The notes under the pieces were generated by a model, which worked only from the letters and a program-made list of their open reading frames with translations, did no database searches and was not told where the DNA came from. Of a DNA stretch of 64,000 nt, positions 28,958-37,837 are shown piece after piece. The position numbers were made by a program, and so were the translations under genes. Source of the stretch: Oceanococcus sp. HetDA_MAG_MS8 (GTDB lineage Bacteria; Pseudomonadota; Gammaproteobacteria; Nevskiales; Oceanococcaceae). Location: positions 62,001-126,000 of the forward strand of contig JAHCMK010000004.1 in NCBI GenBank assembly GCA_019192445.1, read 5' to 3'. How positions within the stretch are numbered: the stretch's first letter is position 1; every line of letters starts with the position of its first letter.

Positions 28958-29491
28958 ATGGCCATCCCTGATTCTTGGCTGCACGGCGAACGTCGTGTTC
29001 GCTGGGCCCGGCGCATTTTGTATTCCGCGATGGCCTGCGGCATCAGCATTGTGGTCTTCGTCTCCCGCGAGGATCGCGGCGATGCACTCGCTTTAGCTGG
29101 AGAGTTTGTACTCGCCATTCTGGTCGCGAACCTTGCTTGGGTGTTGCGCGAGGTCTATATCCTCAGCAGCGGCCTAGAAGATGTGGGCTTAGACCGTACG
29201 GCACCGGCCCAGCTCATGCTCGGGAAGTCCATCCGCCGAATGGTGGGGGTATTGGTGATGATGTTATTGGCCGGCACTGGACTCATGCTGTGGGCCGGGC
29301 GGTTGTTGCCCCAAGATCCCAGCGGTGAGTTCGCCCTCTTGTTCTGGGTATTGCTGGCCAGTGGTTTTGCCTTATCGATTTACGTGGCCGAGTTGATTAC
29401 CCACCTCATACTGGCATTCGAGGCTGCGCTAATTCAGGCTCAGCAAACCCCAAACACCGCGCAGCAGCAACTGCACACCCAGCAGAGCTAA
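28958..29491 (+). CDS. Hypothetical four-helix membrane protein
   Basis: A 177-residue protein not recognised as a named family. Four hydrophobic helices are visible at about residues 21-37, 43-66, 95-114 and 124-153, with a Gln-rich cytosolic tail. GGAGG seven bases before the ATG supports the start. It is divergent from the thioesterase gene (53-base gap), and its 3' end overlaps the convergent TSUP gene by 63 bases. Function unknown. Confidence 0.75.
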   Translation: MAIPDSWLHGERRVRWARRILYSAMACGISIVVFVSREDRGDALALAGEFVLAILVANLAWVLREVYILSSGLEDVGLDRTAPAQLMLGKSIRRMVGVLVMMLLAGTGLMLWAGRLLPQDPSGEFALLFWVLLASGFALSIYVAELITHLILAFEAALIQAQQTPNTAQQQLHTQQS

Positions 29492-30163
29492 CACCAGGCG
29501 AAATACCCGTTCAAAACGGGCTTGAGACAGCTGGCTCATGAGGCGGCGACCGGCGAAAGTACCCATGACCACCGCCAGCGATAGCGCCAAGGCCCAATCC
29601 CAATGGCCCAAAACCGCAATCCCGGCTGTGCTGTAGGCGGCGAGCTTAACCAAGTGACCGATCACCTGGACCAGCGCCAGTGTTCCTACAACTTCTTCTT
29701 TGCGCCACTGGGGTGCAAAGAAAAACGGCGCCAGCACCAAGCCGCTGGCCCCCACTACAGGGCCAATGATTCCCTTAAGACAGCCTCCTATCACCATTCG
29801 CCAAGGCAAACTCAAGCCATGCACCCGCCCCGGCTTAGGCAGTAGGTTGGCCAGCACAAAACCGCCTAAGGCCAAGCGCAACAGGTTGGCATCCAGGTTC
29901 ACCAGCCAAGGAGCCACCAAAAACGGCCAAGGCGCTGCACAAGCGGCGCACAGCCCGCCGTTACGCCAGTCCACATCGTGTCTATAGGCCCAGGCCCGTG
30001 TGCCATTGGACACTGCCTGAACGATGGCATGTAATGCCAGCGCCACCAACGGGGACAAACCTGCCGCATAAAGCGCAGCAATAAGGATCGTGCCGCCACC
30101 GACGCCCGCCACAGCAGAGAGCACAGCGGCAAACACGGCAACAACACATAGCAGCGGCAACAT
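29429..30163 (-). CDS. TauE/SafE (TSUP) family membrane transporter
   Basis: A 244-residue TSUP permease, the third in this window. The N-terminal family motif is AVAGVGGGTILIAALYAAGL; the second half carries GGCLKGIIGPVVGASGLVLA. About seven to eight helices are apparent. The ATG at 30163 is used, with GTG immediately before it as an alternative. It stands alone, overlapping the convergent membrane-protein gene by 63 bases. Substrate unknown. Confidence 0.82.
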   Translation of the reverse strand: MLPLLCVVAVFAAVLSAVAGVGGGTILIAALYAAGLSPLVALALHAIVQAVSNGTRAWAYRHDVDWRNGGLCAACAAPWPFLVAPWLVNLDANLLRLALGGFVLANLLPKPGRVHGLSLPWRMVIGGCLKGIIGPVVGASGLVLAPFFFAPQWRKEEVVGTLALVQVIGHLVKLAAYSTAGIAVLGHWDWALALSLAVVMGTFAGRRLMSQLSQARFERVFRLVLALLGVQLLLRGVWGLLSLN

Positions 30164-30241
30164 CACGACAAGCGGCCTGACTCAACATGGGCGGGCAGTA
30201 TGCCCTAGCCCCCAGATTCAAGAACTCAGCTCGGCAAGAAC

Positions 30242-30281
30242 TTGACTCCCAGCAATTCACATACATACTAGTTGGTATGTA
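30242..30281 (+). promoter_or_regulatory. Promoter and TetR operator palindrome upstream of the RND operon
   Basis: TTGACT at 30242-30247 and CATACT at 30264-30269 form a promoter with 16-base spacing. Overlapping the -10 is the imperfect palindrome TACATACTAGTTGGTATGTA (30262-30281), whose outer seven bases on each side pair perfectly. It lies 27 bases before the TetR ATG, so autorepression of the whole operon is likely. Confidence 0.72.
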
Positions 30282-30307
30282 GACCACTTGGGGACCTGCT
30301 GCTCGAC

Positions 30308-30937
30308 ATGAATATGTCACGCAAAGAGGCCGCGGATCTCACCCGCAGCCGGCTCGTTCAAGCCGCATTCGAAGAAATTCATCGCAACGGGTTCAGGGCC
30401 GCGAGCCTAGAGGCCATTTTGCGCACGGCTAGCGTGACTAAAGGGGCTCTGTATCACCATTTCTCAAATAAAGCGGCCCTGGGTTATGCCGTTATTGATG
30501 AGGTGATTCGTCCTTTTATTGAGTCGAACTGGCAGCCAGTACTAGCCGCAGACAACATCATTGACGGCGCCATCTCAGTGCTGCATGCGCGGGTTCACGA
30601 ACGCAGTGATATGGCGCTCACCTTGGGCTGCCCTTTCAACAATTTGATTCAAGAAATGAGCGCGGTTGACGATGGCTTTCGCACCCGCCTGCACTCCATT
30701 TTGGAAGATTGGCGGCAGGGGATTTCAGCGGCCATTCGCCAGGGACAACAGCGGGGCGATGTGCGTAGCGACGTCGCCCCCGAAGAAACAGCCGATTTCA
30801 TTATTTCCGCCATTGAAGGCTGCATCGGGATGGCCAAGGGTGCTCAATGCGCACGCATCTACGATGGCGGAATGCGTGGCTTAGAGCATTACCTCAATAG
30901 CTTGCGGGCAAACCCCGCTACACCGTCGGGAGATTGA
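30308..30937 (+). CDS. TetR-family transcriptional regulator
   Basis: A 209-residue repressor. The N-terminal helix-turn-helix is SLEAILRTASVTKGALYHHF followed by SNKAALGYAVIDE. The C-terminal ligand-binding part has GCPFNNLIQEMSAVDDGFR, as in TetR proteins of the AcrR/YcdC-like C-terminal group. The ATG at 30308 is chosen at the usual distance from the HTH; an ATG at 30314 is also possible. It is followed two bases later by the RND gene, and an operator-like palindrome overlaps its promoter. It is the probable regulator of the four-gene operon. Confidence 0.88.
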   Translation: MNMSRKEAADLTRSRLVQAAFEEIHRNGFRAASLEAILRTASVTKGALYHHFSNKAALGYAVIDEVIRPFIESNWQPVLAADNIIDGAISVLHARVHERSDMALTLGCPFNNLIQEMSAVDDGFRTRLHSILEDWRQGISAAIRQGQQRGDVRSDVAPEETADFIISAIEGCIGMAKGAQCARIYDGGMRGLEHYLNSLRANPATPSGD

Positions 30938-30939
30938 TT

Positions 30940-33291
30940 ATGGGTGCGGTCTTTAATGCATTTTTGGAGCGCTACGCGCGCTGGGTGATTCGAAATCGAT
31001 GGCTGGTGCTTATCGCCAGCCTGCTGGCCATTGCCGGCATGGGCTATGGGGCTCAATACCTCACCTTCTCCACCGATTACCGCGTGTTTTTCGGCAAAGA
31101 AAATCCGCAACTGGTGGCCTTTGACCGGGTCCAGAACATCTACAACAAAAACGACTCGGTCCTGTTTGTCATCGAACCGGAAGGCGATACGGCCTTTAAC
31201 GCACAGACTCTGAGTCTGGCGGAAGAAATGACCGAAAAGGCGTGGATGCTGCCCTTCACGCGCCGCGTTGACTCCATCACAAATTATCAGCACACAGAAG
31301 CCCTGGGCGATGATTTGCAGGTCGGCGACCTGGTCAGCGACGCTGCGCAAAAAACGCCCGATGAGCTGGAGGCCTTACGCCAAATCGCCATCAATGAGCC
31401 CTTGCTGCTCAATCGACTCACCTCACCAAACGGGCATGTCGTCGCCGTCAACGTGACTTCTGAGTTCCCCGAACAAGACATTAGCGAGCTGCCGACTACG
31501 GTAGCCGCCGCGCGCGAGCTGCGCGACGAAATGTTGGCCAAATACCCCGGGCATAAGATTTATATGTCTGGCTCCAACATGATGAGCAACGCCTTCTCGG
31601 AGGCCAGCCAAGCAGATATCCAAACGCTGTATCCGCTGATGTATCTGACGCTGATCGTGATCATGTACCTGCTCCTGCGCTCCATTGCAGGAACGGTCGC
31701 CAGTGTGATTGTGATCATCTTGTCGGCAGCCGGTGCCATGGGCCTTGCCGGTTGGATTGGCATTGGCCTCACCTCACCCTCGGTGGCCGCTCCGGTCATT
31801 ATCACCACGCTGGCCATCGCTGACTCCGTGCATATCCTGGTGACCTATTTTGCCGACCGGCGTCAGGGGCTAGATCGCGAACCTGCCATGGTCGACGCTC
31901 TGAAAATTAACTTCATGCCGGTGCTCATGACCTCGGTGACGACGGCGATGGGCTTTCTCACCATCAACTTCACCGACTCCCCTCCTCTGCGCGATTTAGG
32001 CAATATCACCGCCATGGGTGTCATTCTGGCCTGGATGGTTTCTGTAACCACGCTGCCAGCCTTGATGATGATGTTTCCGCACAAGGTGCCCGCTGCCTCC
32101 AAAGACCGTATTTCCGGCGCCTTGGAAGCCTATGGCCGGTTTAGCCTGCGTCATCGCACCCCCTTACTGGTCGGCGGGCTCATCGTCTGCTTAGGGCTGG
32201 TGGCTCTCATTCCCAAAAATGAAACCAATGACCTCTTTGCGCATTACTTTGATCCACGCATTGAGTTTCGGACCGACACGGATTACATCGTCGACAACAT
32301 CTCTGGCTTGTACACCTTCGAGTTCGACCTCGCTGCACCGAACGGCGTCGCTGACCCCGAATACTTGCAGCAACTCGATGAATTCAAGCAGTGGTGGCTG
32401 CAAAACCCCAAGACACTGCATGTAGCCAGCGTGTCGGACATTTTCAAGCGCTTGAACAAGAACATGCACGGGGACGATCCCGCCTGGTATCGGCTGCCCG
32501 AGCAACGCGATTTAGCCGCGCAGTATTTGCTGCTTTACGAGTTCAGCCTGCCTTTTGGCCTGGACTTAGCCAATACCATCAACATCGATAAGGATGGCTC
32601 GCGTTTCTTCGTGGTCACCAAACACCTGACCAGCAAAGAAACCCGCGCACTGGCCGATGCCGCCAGGGATTGGCTCCAAGCCAATGCCCCCGATATGGCG
32701 ACTCTAGGCGTGTCGCCTGCGGTGATGTTTGCTTACATTGCCAAGCGCAATATCACCGCGATGATGTGGTCTATCCCCTTGGCCCTCGCGGCCATTTCGG
32801 TACTCCTGGTGTTTGCTCTGCGCAGCTTCAAGTTCGGAGCGCTGAGTCTGATCCCAAACTTGCTGCCATTAGGGATGGCCTTTGGGGTTTGGGGCGTGTA
32901 CAACGGCACCATCAACTTCACCATGAGCATCTGTTTAGGGATGGTCATGGGCATTATTGTGGACGACACCATTCACTTTTTTGCCAAGTACCTGCGCGCC
33001 AGACGCGAGCTAGGGCTGAGCCCGGAACAGGCGATTCCCTTTGCCTTTCGCACCGTGGGCACCGCCCTGGTGGTGACCTCCATCATTCTGGTTTGCGGCT
33101 TTCTCATTCTGGCCACCAGTGCGTTTACGCCCAACAACGGCATGAGCCAGCTCACAGCCATTGCCATTGGCACGGCGTTGTTCGCCGACTTCTTGCTGCT
33201 ACCGCCGCTGATTTTATTGGTCGACCGCGACGCCGCGGCCGACTCTTCCGATACTGAAACCCTCTTGGAGACTCAACATGCAAGCGCTTAA
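30940..33291 (+). CDS. RND-superfamily (MMPL-type) transporter
   Basis: A 783-residue inner-membrane protein of the HAE3/MMPL RND group, often linked to lipid or hydrophobic-compound transport. Helix 1 lies at about residues 20-40, followed by a large periplasmic loop, then five helices around 225-390. The pattern repeats, with a helix near 410, a second loop, and five helices to about 760. LTSPSVAAPVIITTLAIADS with the following HILVTYF, and GMVMGIIVDDTIHFFAKYLR, are the conserved RND helix-4 and helix-10 segments, the latter with acidic residues. The ATG at 30940 follows GGGAG; only two bases separate it from the TetR gene. Confidence 0.88.
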   Translation: MGAVFNAFLERYARWVIRNRWLVLIASLLAIAGMGYGAQYLTFSTDYRVFFGKENPQLVAFDRVQNIYNKNDSVLFVIEPEGDTAFNAQTLSLAEEMTEKAWMLPFTRRVDSITNYQHTEALGDDLQVGDLVSDAAQKTPDELEALRQIAINEPLLLNRLTSPNGHVVAVNVTSEFPEQDISELPTTVAAARELRDEMLAKYPGHKIYMSGSNMMSNAFSEASQADIQTLYPLMYLTLIVIMYLLLRSIAGTVASVIVIILSAAGAMGLAGWIGIGLTSPSVAAPVIITTLAIADSVHILVTYFADRRQGLDREPAMVDALKINFMPVLMTSVTTAMGFLTINFTDSPPLRDLGNITAMGVILAWMVSVTTLPALMMMFPHKVPAASKDRISGALEAYGRFSLRHRTPLLVGGLIVCLGLVALIPKNETNDLFAHYFDPRIEFRTDTDYIVDNISGLYTFEFDLAAPNGVADPEYLQQLDEFKQWWLQNPKTLHVASVSDIFKRLNKNMHGDDPAWYRLPEQRDLAAQYLLLYEFSLPFGLDLANTINIDKDGSRFFVVTKHLTSKETRALADAARDWLQANAPDMATLGVSPAVMFAYIAKRNITAMMWSIPLALAAISVLLVFALRSFKFGALSLIPNLLPLGMAFGVWGVYNGTINFTMSICLGMVMGIIVDDTIHFFAKYLRARRELGLSPEQAIPFAFRTVGTALVVTSIILVCGFLILATSAFTPNNGMSQLTAIAIGTALFADFLLLPPLILLVDRDAAADSSDTETLLETQHASA

Positions 33292-34072
33292 GCGTTCCTT
33301 AATCGTTGGCCTCGCGGCCAGCCTTAGCCTGCCCGCAATGGCACAAAGCACAGACCCTGCCCAACGCGGTTTGGAAATTGCGCAAGAAGCCGACCGGCGG
33401 GATGAGGGCTGGGGCGACTCATCTACGGTGATGACCATGACCCTGCGCAACAAGCAAGGCCAAGAGTCAACACGTGAGATGCGCAGCCGCTCCTTGGAGG
33501 TGGCCGATGATGGCGATAAGGGATTGATTATTTTTGATCACCCCAAAGACGTACGCGGTACCGCTTTGCTGACCTTCTCGCATAAATCGGGTAGCGATGA
33601 TCAGTGGCTGTATTTGCCCGCACTCAAGCGCACCAAACGAATCGCGTCGAATAACAAATCCGGCCCCTTCATGGGCTCCGAGTTTGCCTACGAAGACTTG
33701 TCTTCACAGGAAGTGGAAAAGTACACCTACAAGTACTTGCGTGATGAGAGCTACGAAGGTCAGCCGGTTTTCGTTATCGAACGGTTTCCTGTGGATGACA
33801 ACTCTGGTTACACCCGGCAAATCGTCTGGATGGATAGCGAGCGTTACATCCCGCTGAAGGTGGAGTTTTACGACCGCAAGCAAAGCCACCTGAAGACGCT
33901 GACGCTGCACGAGTACGAGCAGTACAAAGACAAGCATTGGCGTCCGCTGCGCCTGGAGATGGTGAACCATCAAACCGGCAAGTCCACCACGCTGAGCTTC
34001 GCCGAATATGAGTTCGACCTGGGCCTAGGCGAGCGCGACTTCGACCAGGGCGCTTTGGCCCGCGCGCGATAG
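33278..34072 (+). CDS. LolA-like periplasmic outer-membrane lipoprotein-sorting protein
   Basis: A 264-residue exported protein with signal peptide MQALKRSLIVGLAASLSLPA cleaved after AMA. The body matches the LolA-like family found beside MMPL transporters: SRSLEVADDGDKGLIIFDHP, WLYLPALKRTKRIASNNKSG and FMGSEFAYEDLS are typical. It is thought to carry lipid-like cargo across the periplasm. The start overlaps the RND gene by 14 bases with GGAG upstream. Confidence 0.85.
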   Translation: MQALKRSLIVGLAASLSLPAMAQSTDPAQRGLEIAQEADRRDEGWGDSSTVMTMTLRNKQGQESTREMRSRSLEVADDGDKGLIIFDHPKDVRGTALLTFSHKSGSDDQWLYLPALKRTKRIASNNKSGPFMGSEFAYEDLSSQEVEKYTYKYLRDESYEGQPVFVIERFPVDDNSGYTRQIVWMDSERYIPLKVEFYDRKQSHLKTLTLHEYEQYKDKHWRPLRLEMVNHQTGKSTTLSFAEYEFDLGLGERDFDQGALARAR

Positions 34073-34084
34073 CTAGAAGGCGGT

Positions 34085-34167
34085 GCCGCAGGGTTAGCTG
34101 CGGCCTGTCCCACTGTGCTACGGAGATTTGGCTGGGCTGCGGCGCGCCGCGAGCGCTGCTGCAGCCC
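34085..34167 (+). other. Two mRNA hairpins between the LolA-like and barrel genes
   Basis: GCCGCAG (34085-34091) pairs with CTGCGGC (34098-34104). GGGCTGC (34134-34140) pairs with GCAGCCC (34161-34167), enclosing a GGCGCGCC palindrome. Neither has a T tract, so they more likely affect mRNA stability or partial read-through than termination. Confidence 0.55.
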
Positions 34168-34197
34168 AAGCCACCAGTTTGTTATCGAGGAGACACC

Positions 34198-35463
34198 ATG
34201 CGCAGTCCTGCGCCAATCACAACCCGCCGCGCCGCTGCGCAACTCACCGCCATCGCGTGCATGGCGTGTATCTGTCCAACTGCGGTGCTCGCAGGGGCGT
34301 GGTACACCGAGGCTGAACTCAGTATACAAACCCGTATTCATCCCGAAGACGGCCCGCGCTCGGAACAAGAGCACACCGATAATTCGCTGGGGGTCTTGGC
34401 TGAGTTTTACTGGGAGTCGGATGACCGTAATCACTCCTTCACCTTTACGCCTTGGGCCAGACAGGCTGTGGAAGCCGAATCGCGTTCGCATTGGGACATT
34501 CGCGAGCTGCAGTGGACAGGCGTATTCGGGGACTGGGAGTTAAGAGCGGGTATTTCCAAAGTGTATTGGGGGCGCACCGAAATCTTTCCCCTCGTAGACG
34601 TCATCAACCAGCTGAACTTGCTGGAGAATTTCGACGGCGAAGACCGCCTGGGCCAGCCTATGCTGCGCGCCGCTTACCGCACCGGCCCCGGCTACCTTAT
34701 TGGCTTTGTACTGCCGGGCTTTAGGGAACAGCGCTTTCCCGGCCAAGAAGCCCGTTTATCGCCGCCCTTAGCGGTGCGCGACAGCGACCCCGTTTACGAA
34801 TCTACGGATGAGGATTCGCACGTGGATTGGGCGGTCCGTTATGCCGGTTATGTAGGCAGCCTAGACTTTGGCATTGCCCACTTTCAGGGAACCAACCGCC
34901 AACCTCTGCTCATTCCAGACAACCCCATGATGCCCACGGCCCTGGTGCCGGCCTATGGTCAGATGGAGCAAACCAGCATTGACGCGCAATACACTGCCGG
35001 CGGCTGGCTCTACAAGCTAGAGGCCCTGTATCGCGACAGCGGCGTTCCGCAGTTTCCTGCAGATGGTCTGCAATGGGGCGATGAGCAGTTTTATGCGGCA
35101 ACGGGAGGGCTGGAATACACCAGCTACGGCATCGCCAGCACCAGCGCAGACCTGGGCATGGTGGTGGAATATCTCTGGGATGAACGTGGGGAGGCCGCCA
35201 ACACCGCCTTCCAAAACGACCTCTTCTTAGGCGGACGCCTAGCCTTCAATGACGTGCTGGGTACGGCGATACTCAGTGGGGTGGTGGTCGACCTAGATAA
35301 CGACACCCGCTTTTTTAACCTGGAGGCTAGCGGGCGCTTCAACGGCCAAACCAGTTGGAGCCTGCAAACGCGCGTCTTCAGCAACGTCTCTGCCGAGGAC
35401 CAGCTCTTCTCCGCCATCCAGAACGACGATTACCTAGAGCTAAATATCACCCGATATTTCTGA
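34198..35463 (+). CDS. Putative outer-membrane beta-barrel protein of the RND operon
   Basis: A 421-residue exported protein with a signal peptide through PTAVLAGAWY. The rest alternates polar and hydrophobic residues as in barrels, for example ELRAGISKVYWGRTEIFPLV and SLDFGIAHFQGTNRQPLL, and it ends in an aromatic residue (LNITRYF), the usual outer-membrane targeting signal. It loosely resembles DUF1302-type proteins but I cannot place it confidently. GAGGAG seven bases before the ATG supports the start. Its position after RND and LolA-like genes suggests it completes an envelope transport route. Confidence 0.72.
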   Translation: MRSPAPITTRRAAAQLTAIACMACICPTAVLAGAWYTEAELSIQTRIHPEDGPRSEQEHTDNSLGVLAEFYWESDDRNHSFTFTPWARQAVEAESRSHWDIRELQWTGVFGDWELRAGISKVYWGRTEIFPLVDVINQLNLLENFDGEDRLGQPMLRAAYRTGPGYLIGFVLPGFREQRFPGQEARLSPPLAVRDSDPVYESTDEDSHVDWAVRYAGYVGSLDFGIAHFQGTNRQPLLIPDNPMMPTALVPAYGQMEQTSIDAQYTAGGWLYKLEALYRDSGVPQFPADGLQWGDEQFYAATGGLEYTSYGIASTSADLGMVVEYLWDERGEAANTAFQNDLFLGGRLAFNDVLGTAILSGVVVDLDNDTRFFNLEASGRFNGQTSWSLQTRVFSNVSAEDQLFSAIQNDDYLELNITRYF

Positions 35464-35658
35464 GCACCGCGTAGGCCGGCAAAAACGGGAGCAACCGCAG
35501 GTGGCGACCATGGAGAGACCACAGCGCGATGACGTACCGGGCACATAGGCCACAGATGCGCGTAGAGTCACGCGGAGGATGGACAGCATTTCCGGCGCCA
35601 CCGAAGCTTGGAGGAAGCTTAAAACGATGCGCCCTAGTCGGCGCTGGTTTTGTTTTTT

Positions 35659-35834
35659 CCACAGATGAGCACAGATTCGCGCAGATTATGGGGAGGCTTG
35701 GCAGTCGACCTGGAGGACCAGCGCTCGCCTTAACAGAAGTGCGACTTCTGACAATCGCTAAGTCACTGCCGCAATTTACGCTTAGGTCCAAGCCTACACA
35801 GTACTCATCTGTGGCCATCCGTGACCATCTGTGG
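35659..35834 (+). repeat. MITE-like element, copy A
   Basis: A 176-base noncoding unit beginning CCACAGATG and ending CATCTGTGG, a nine-base terminal inverted repeat. The inside contains AGTCGACCTGGA, CTTCTGAC and TAAGTCACTGCC, which recur in copy B at the same spacing. Repeats of the ACAGATT type are scattered in many proteobacterial genomes, but I cannot name a family. Confidence 0.75.
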
Positions 35835-35900
35835 AAACCACCATTCGAAAAGTAACAACAAGCTCCGAGACTCGCGACCTCGGCGGGCTTGAGTTTTTTG

Positions 35901-36076
35901 CCGCAGATTTGCGCAGATTGACTCAGATTGTTGTGGGGCCTTGCGGCCGACCTGGAAGCCCAACGCCCGCCTCACAAAAAGCGTTACTTCTGACTACGGC
36001 TAAGTCACTGCCACTATCCCCGCTTTTACGCAGATCTACACAGCACCCATCTGCGGCCATCAGTGACCATCTGTGG
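35901..36076 (+). repeat. MITE-like element, copy B
   Basis: The second copy is also 176 bases, beginning CCGCAGATT and ending CATCTGTGG, in direct orientation 66 bases after copy A. Shared landmarks include GACCTGGA, ACTTCTGAC, CTAAGTCACTGCC and GTGACCATCTGTGG. Both copies lack any coding capacity. Confidence 0.75.
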
Positions 36077-36123
36077 AAAAAACAAAAACAATCTGCGGCT
36101 GGTCTTTCTCCAGGTTCTGGGCC

Positions 36124-36157
36124 AAAAAAAACGCGGGCCACCCCAAGGCGACCCGCG
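36124..36157 (-). terminator. Intrinsic terminator of the subtilase gene
   Basis: CGCGGG (36132-36137) pairs with CCCGCG (36152-36157) with extra inner pairs. On the minus strand the hairpin is followed by eight T. It lies 64 bases after the subtilase stop. Confidence 0.85.
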
Positions 36158-36220
36158 CACTTTGCCCCCCGTAGAGTTTAGGCGCCAGGCTCCCCCGATC
36201 CCGGCAGCACCAAACTCGTA

Positions 36221-37612
36221 TTAGGGCAGCAACCCATCACAATACTCAAACGGATCCGCACTGGTTCCAAAGCTCTCCGAGCCAAAAGCCAGGTTGTTCC
36301 AGTAGGCCTTGCGCGCTTCAATCCATGCGGTTTGATGTTCGCAAAAGCCGGCCTCCTTCACCCGCGTTACTTCTCCGAATCCTAACTGAGCTAGGGCCTC
36401 GCTGACTACCGCTTTGTCCGGATCCGCCGTCAAGTCGCCCCAACCTATCTGTAGCCAAGGCGCCACGGGGTTGACCGGCAGCGCTCCCAGGTCCAGCACG
36501 CCCTCAACAGGGTCGTAGTCACCAATGGGTGGCACCCAGGCCGCCTCTTCCATGGCCCGACGCAATTGCCAGTTGGTGATGAATACATCATTCGCGGCCA
36601 CCATGAAGGCCTCGCCATCAATCAGCTTAATACCACCGGTGTGCCCTGCAGCGCGGCGGGCTTCCAGCAGAATCTTGGACGCTACGCCCGCAGCGCGCGG
36701 TGTGGAAAAGCTGGTACCACCAACGCTACGCGTGCCATTTTGGCAGGCCTGACAGTACGGTAGATCCTGCACGAAGTCGCTCACAAAGTCCGGAAAAATT
36801 CCGGACAAGCTGGTGCGCCCCTCGGAGGTGCCCTCTTCAATTCCCGACACCCCAATGCTCCACCATGGGCCGGCACCCGCACGAAAGGGGGAAAAGCCTG
36901 GCGCATTACCCGCAGAGCTGAAGTGCATTTTGCCTAGCTCGACCATGCCCTGGTACGAGAATTCGAAGTTCGCGGTTTCCGGAATGGGGTAGGCCACTCC
37001 AGGAATCGATACCCCATAACTGGTGGAGATCATATCCACAGCCGGATGGGTAAAGGCCAATTCATGGGAATCCACCGAGCCCAAGCCGTTAGGCTCTACA
37101 AACAGCACGATCGCTTCAGGGTTGGCCGTGAGCACGGCGGCGCTAGTACCGACGCCATGCGTATCCGATTCGGTATCCGGCAGAATGGGAATGTTCCCGG
37201 CCGCAAGGTCCGCAATCTGGTGGGTGGTGGCGATAATGTTGGTGCCTTCAAACCAGTAAAACTGGAAGGGCCGGATGTTGTTCCAAATCTGGGCATCCTG
37301 AGCAAAGTCGGCGAAAAAATCACCGCTGCGACTCAGCGAGATAATTTGCTCCGGCCCAATATCAAAGGCGTCTAGAACCTCAGGCGTCACCGCCGAGGGA
37401 GCACTCTTCGCATAAATATCCGAACCGGCATGGAAAAAGTCGTGGTACACGTTAATGCCGGAATCGATCACGGCCACGACCACCTGGGCCTGCCCGGCAT
37501 CAGCGCGAGCGGTCACAGGGGATGATGAGGCGGCAGAATTACTTCCGCCTTGGCAGGCTACCAGGCCGCTACACAGCAAGCCCAGAGCCGCCGCTTGCAG
37601 ACGACGAGTCAT
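36221..37612 (-). CDS. Subtilisin-like S8 serine protease, lipoprotein
   Basis: A 463-residue exported protease. The N-terminus MTRRLQAAALGLLCSGLVAC has lipobox LVAC, Cys 20. Catalytic residues are Asp 50 in AVIDSGIN, His 152 in DTHGVGTSAA and Ser in GGTSFSTPRAAG, with the oxyanion Asn in SSAGNAPG. Only about 25 residues separate the lipid anchor from the catalytic domain, so no I9 propeptide is present. A pair of Cys in YCQACQN may form a disulfide. AAGGAG lies upstream of the ATG. It stands alone and ends at its own terminator. Confidence 0.87.
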   Translation of the reverse strand: MTRRLQAAALGLLCSGLVACQGGSNSAASSSPVTARADAGQAQVVVAVIDSGINVYHDFFHAGSDIYAKSAPSAVTPEVLDAFDIGPEQIISLSRSGDFFADFAQDAQIWNNIRPFQFYWFEGTNIIATTHQIADLAAGNIPILPDTESDTHGVGTSAAVLTANPEAIVLFVEPNGLGSVDSHELAFTHPAVDMISTSYGVSIPGVAYPIPETANFEFSYQGMVELGKMHFSSAGNAPGFSPFRAGAGPWWSIGVSGIEEGTSEGRTSLSGIFPDFVSDFVQDLPYCQACQNGTRSVGGTSFSTPRAAGVASKILLEARRAAGHTGGIKLIDGEAFMVAANDVFITNWQLRRAMEEAAWVPPIGDYDPVEGVLDLGALPVNPVAPWLQIGWGDLTADPDKAVVSEALAQLGFGEVTRVKEAGFCEHQTAWIEARKAYWNNLAFGSESFGTSADPFEYCDGLLP

Positions 37613-37837
37613 GTGGGGGATTCTCCTTCCCTAGAGATGTCAAGGTTCTTGCACGACGCGAAGTCGCGCAGCAGGGTTCAGCAAAATATAAGCCAAAGCT
37701 GAATGCGTAGGGGTGCAATCGGCGCGTACTACTGAAAATCTACGCTTTGTCCATACGCCCCTGGTGTCCCTTAACAGAAGACATCAACACCTAGGTCGCC
37801 GTGTCCTGGCACCCGCGTTAACGCCGCCGGCTTAACA

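Larger units (their letters stand above)
35464..36220. other. Long intergenic region with duplicated element
   Basis: No credible gene lies in these 757 bases between the barrel gene and the subtilase gene. The region contains two copies of a 176-base element (listed separately) and the subtilase terminator. The first 195 bases contain a fragment, GCCACAGATGCGCG near 35548, that may be a decayed third copy. Confidence 0.7.

Noticed and set aside
35529-36181. Plus-strand open frames of 108 and 116 residues between the barrel and subtilase genes
   Set aside because: They read through the 176-bp repeat copies in different phases and show no protein features.
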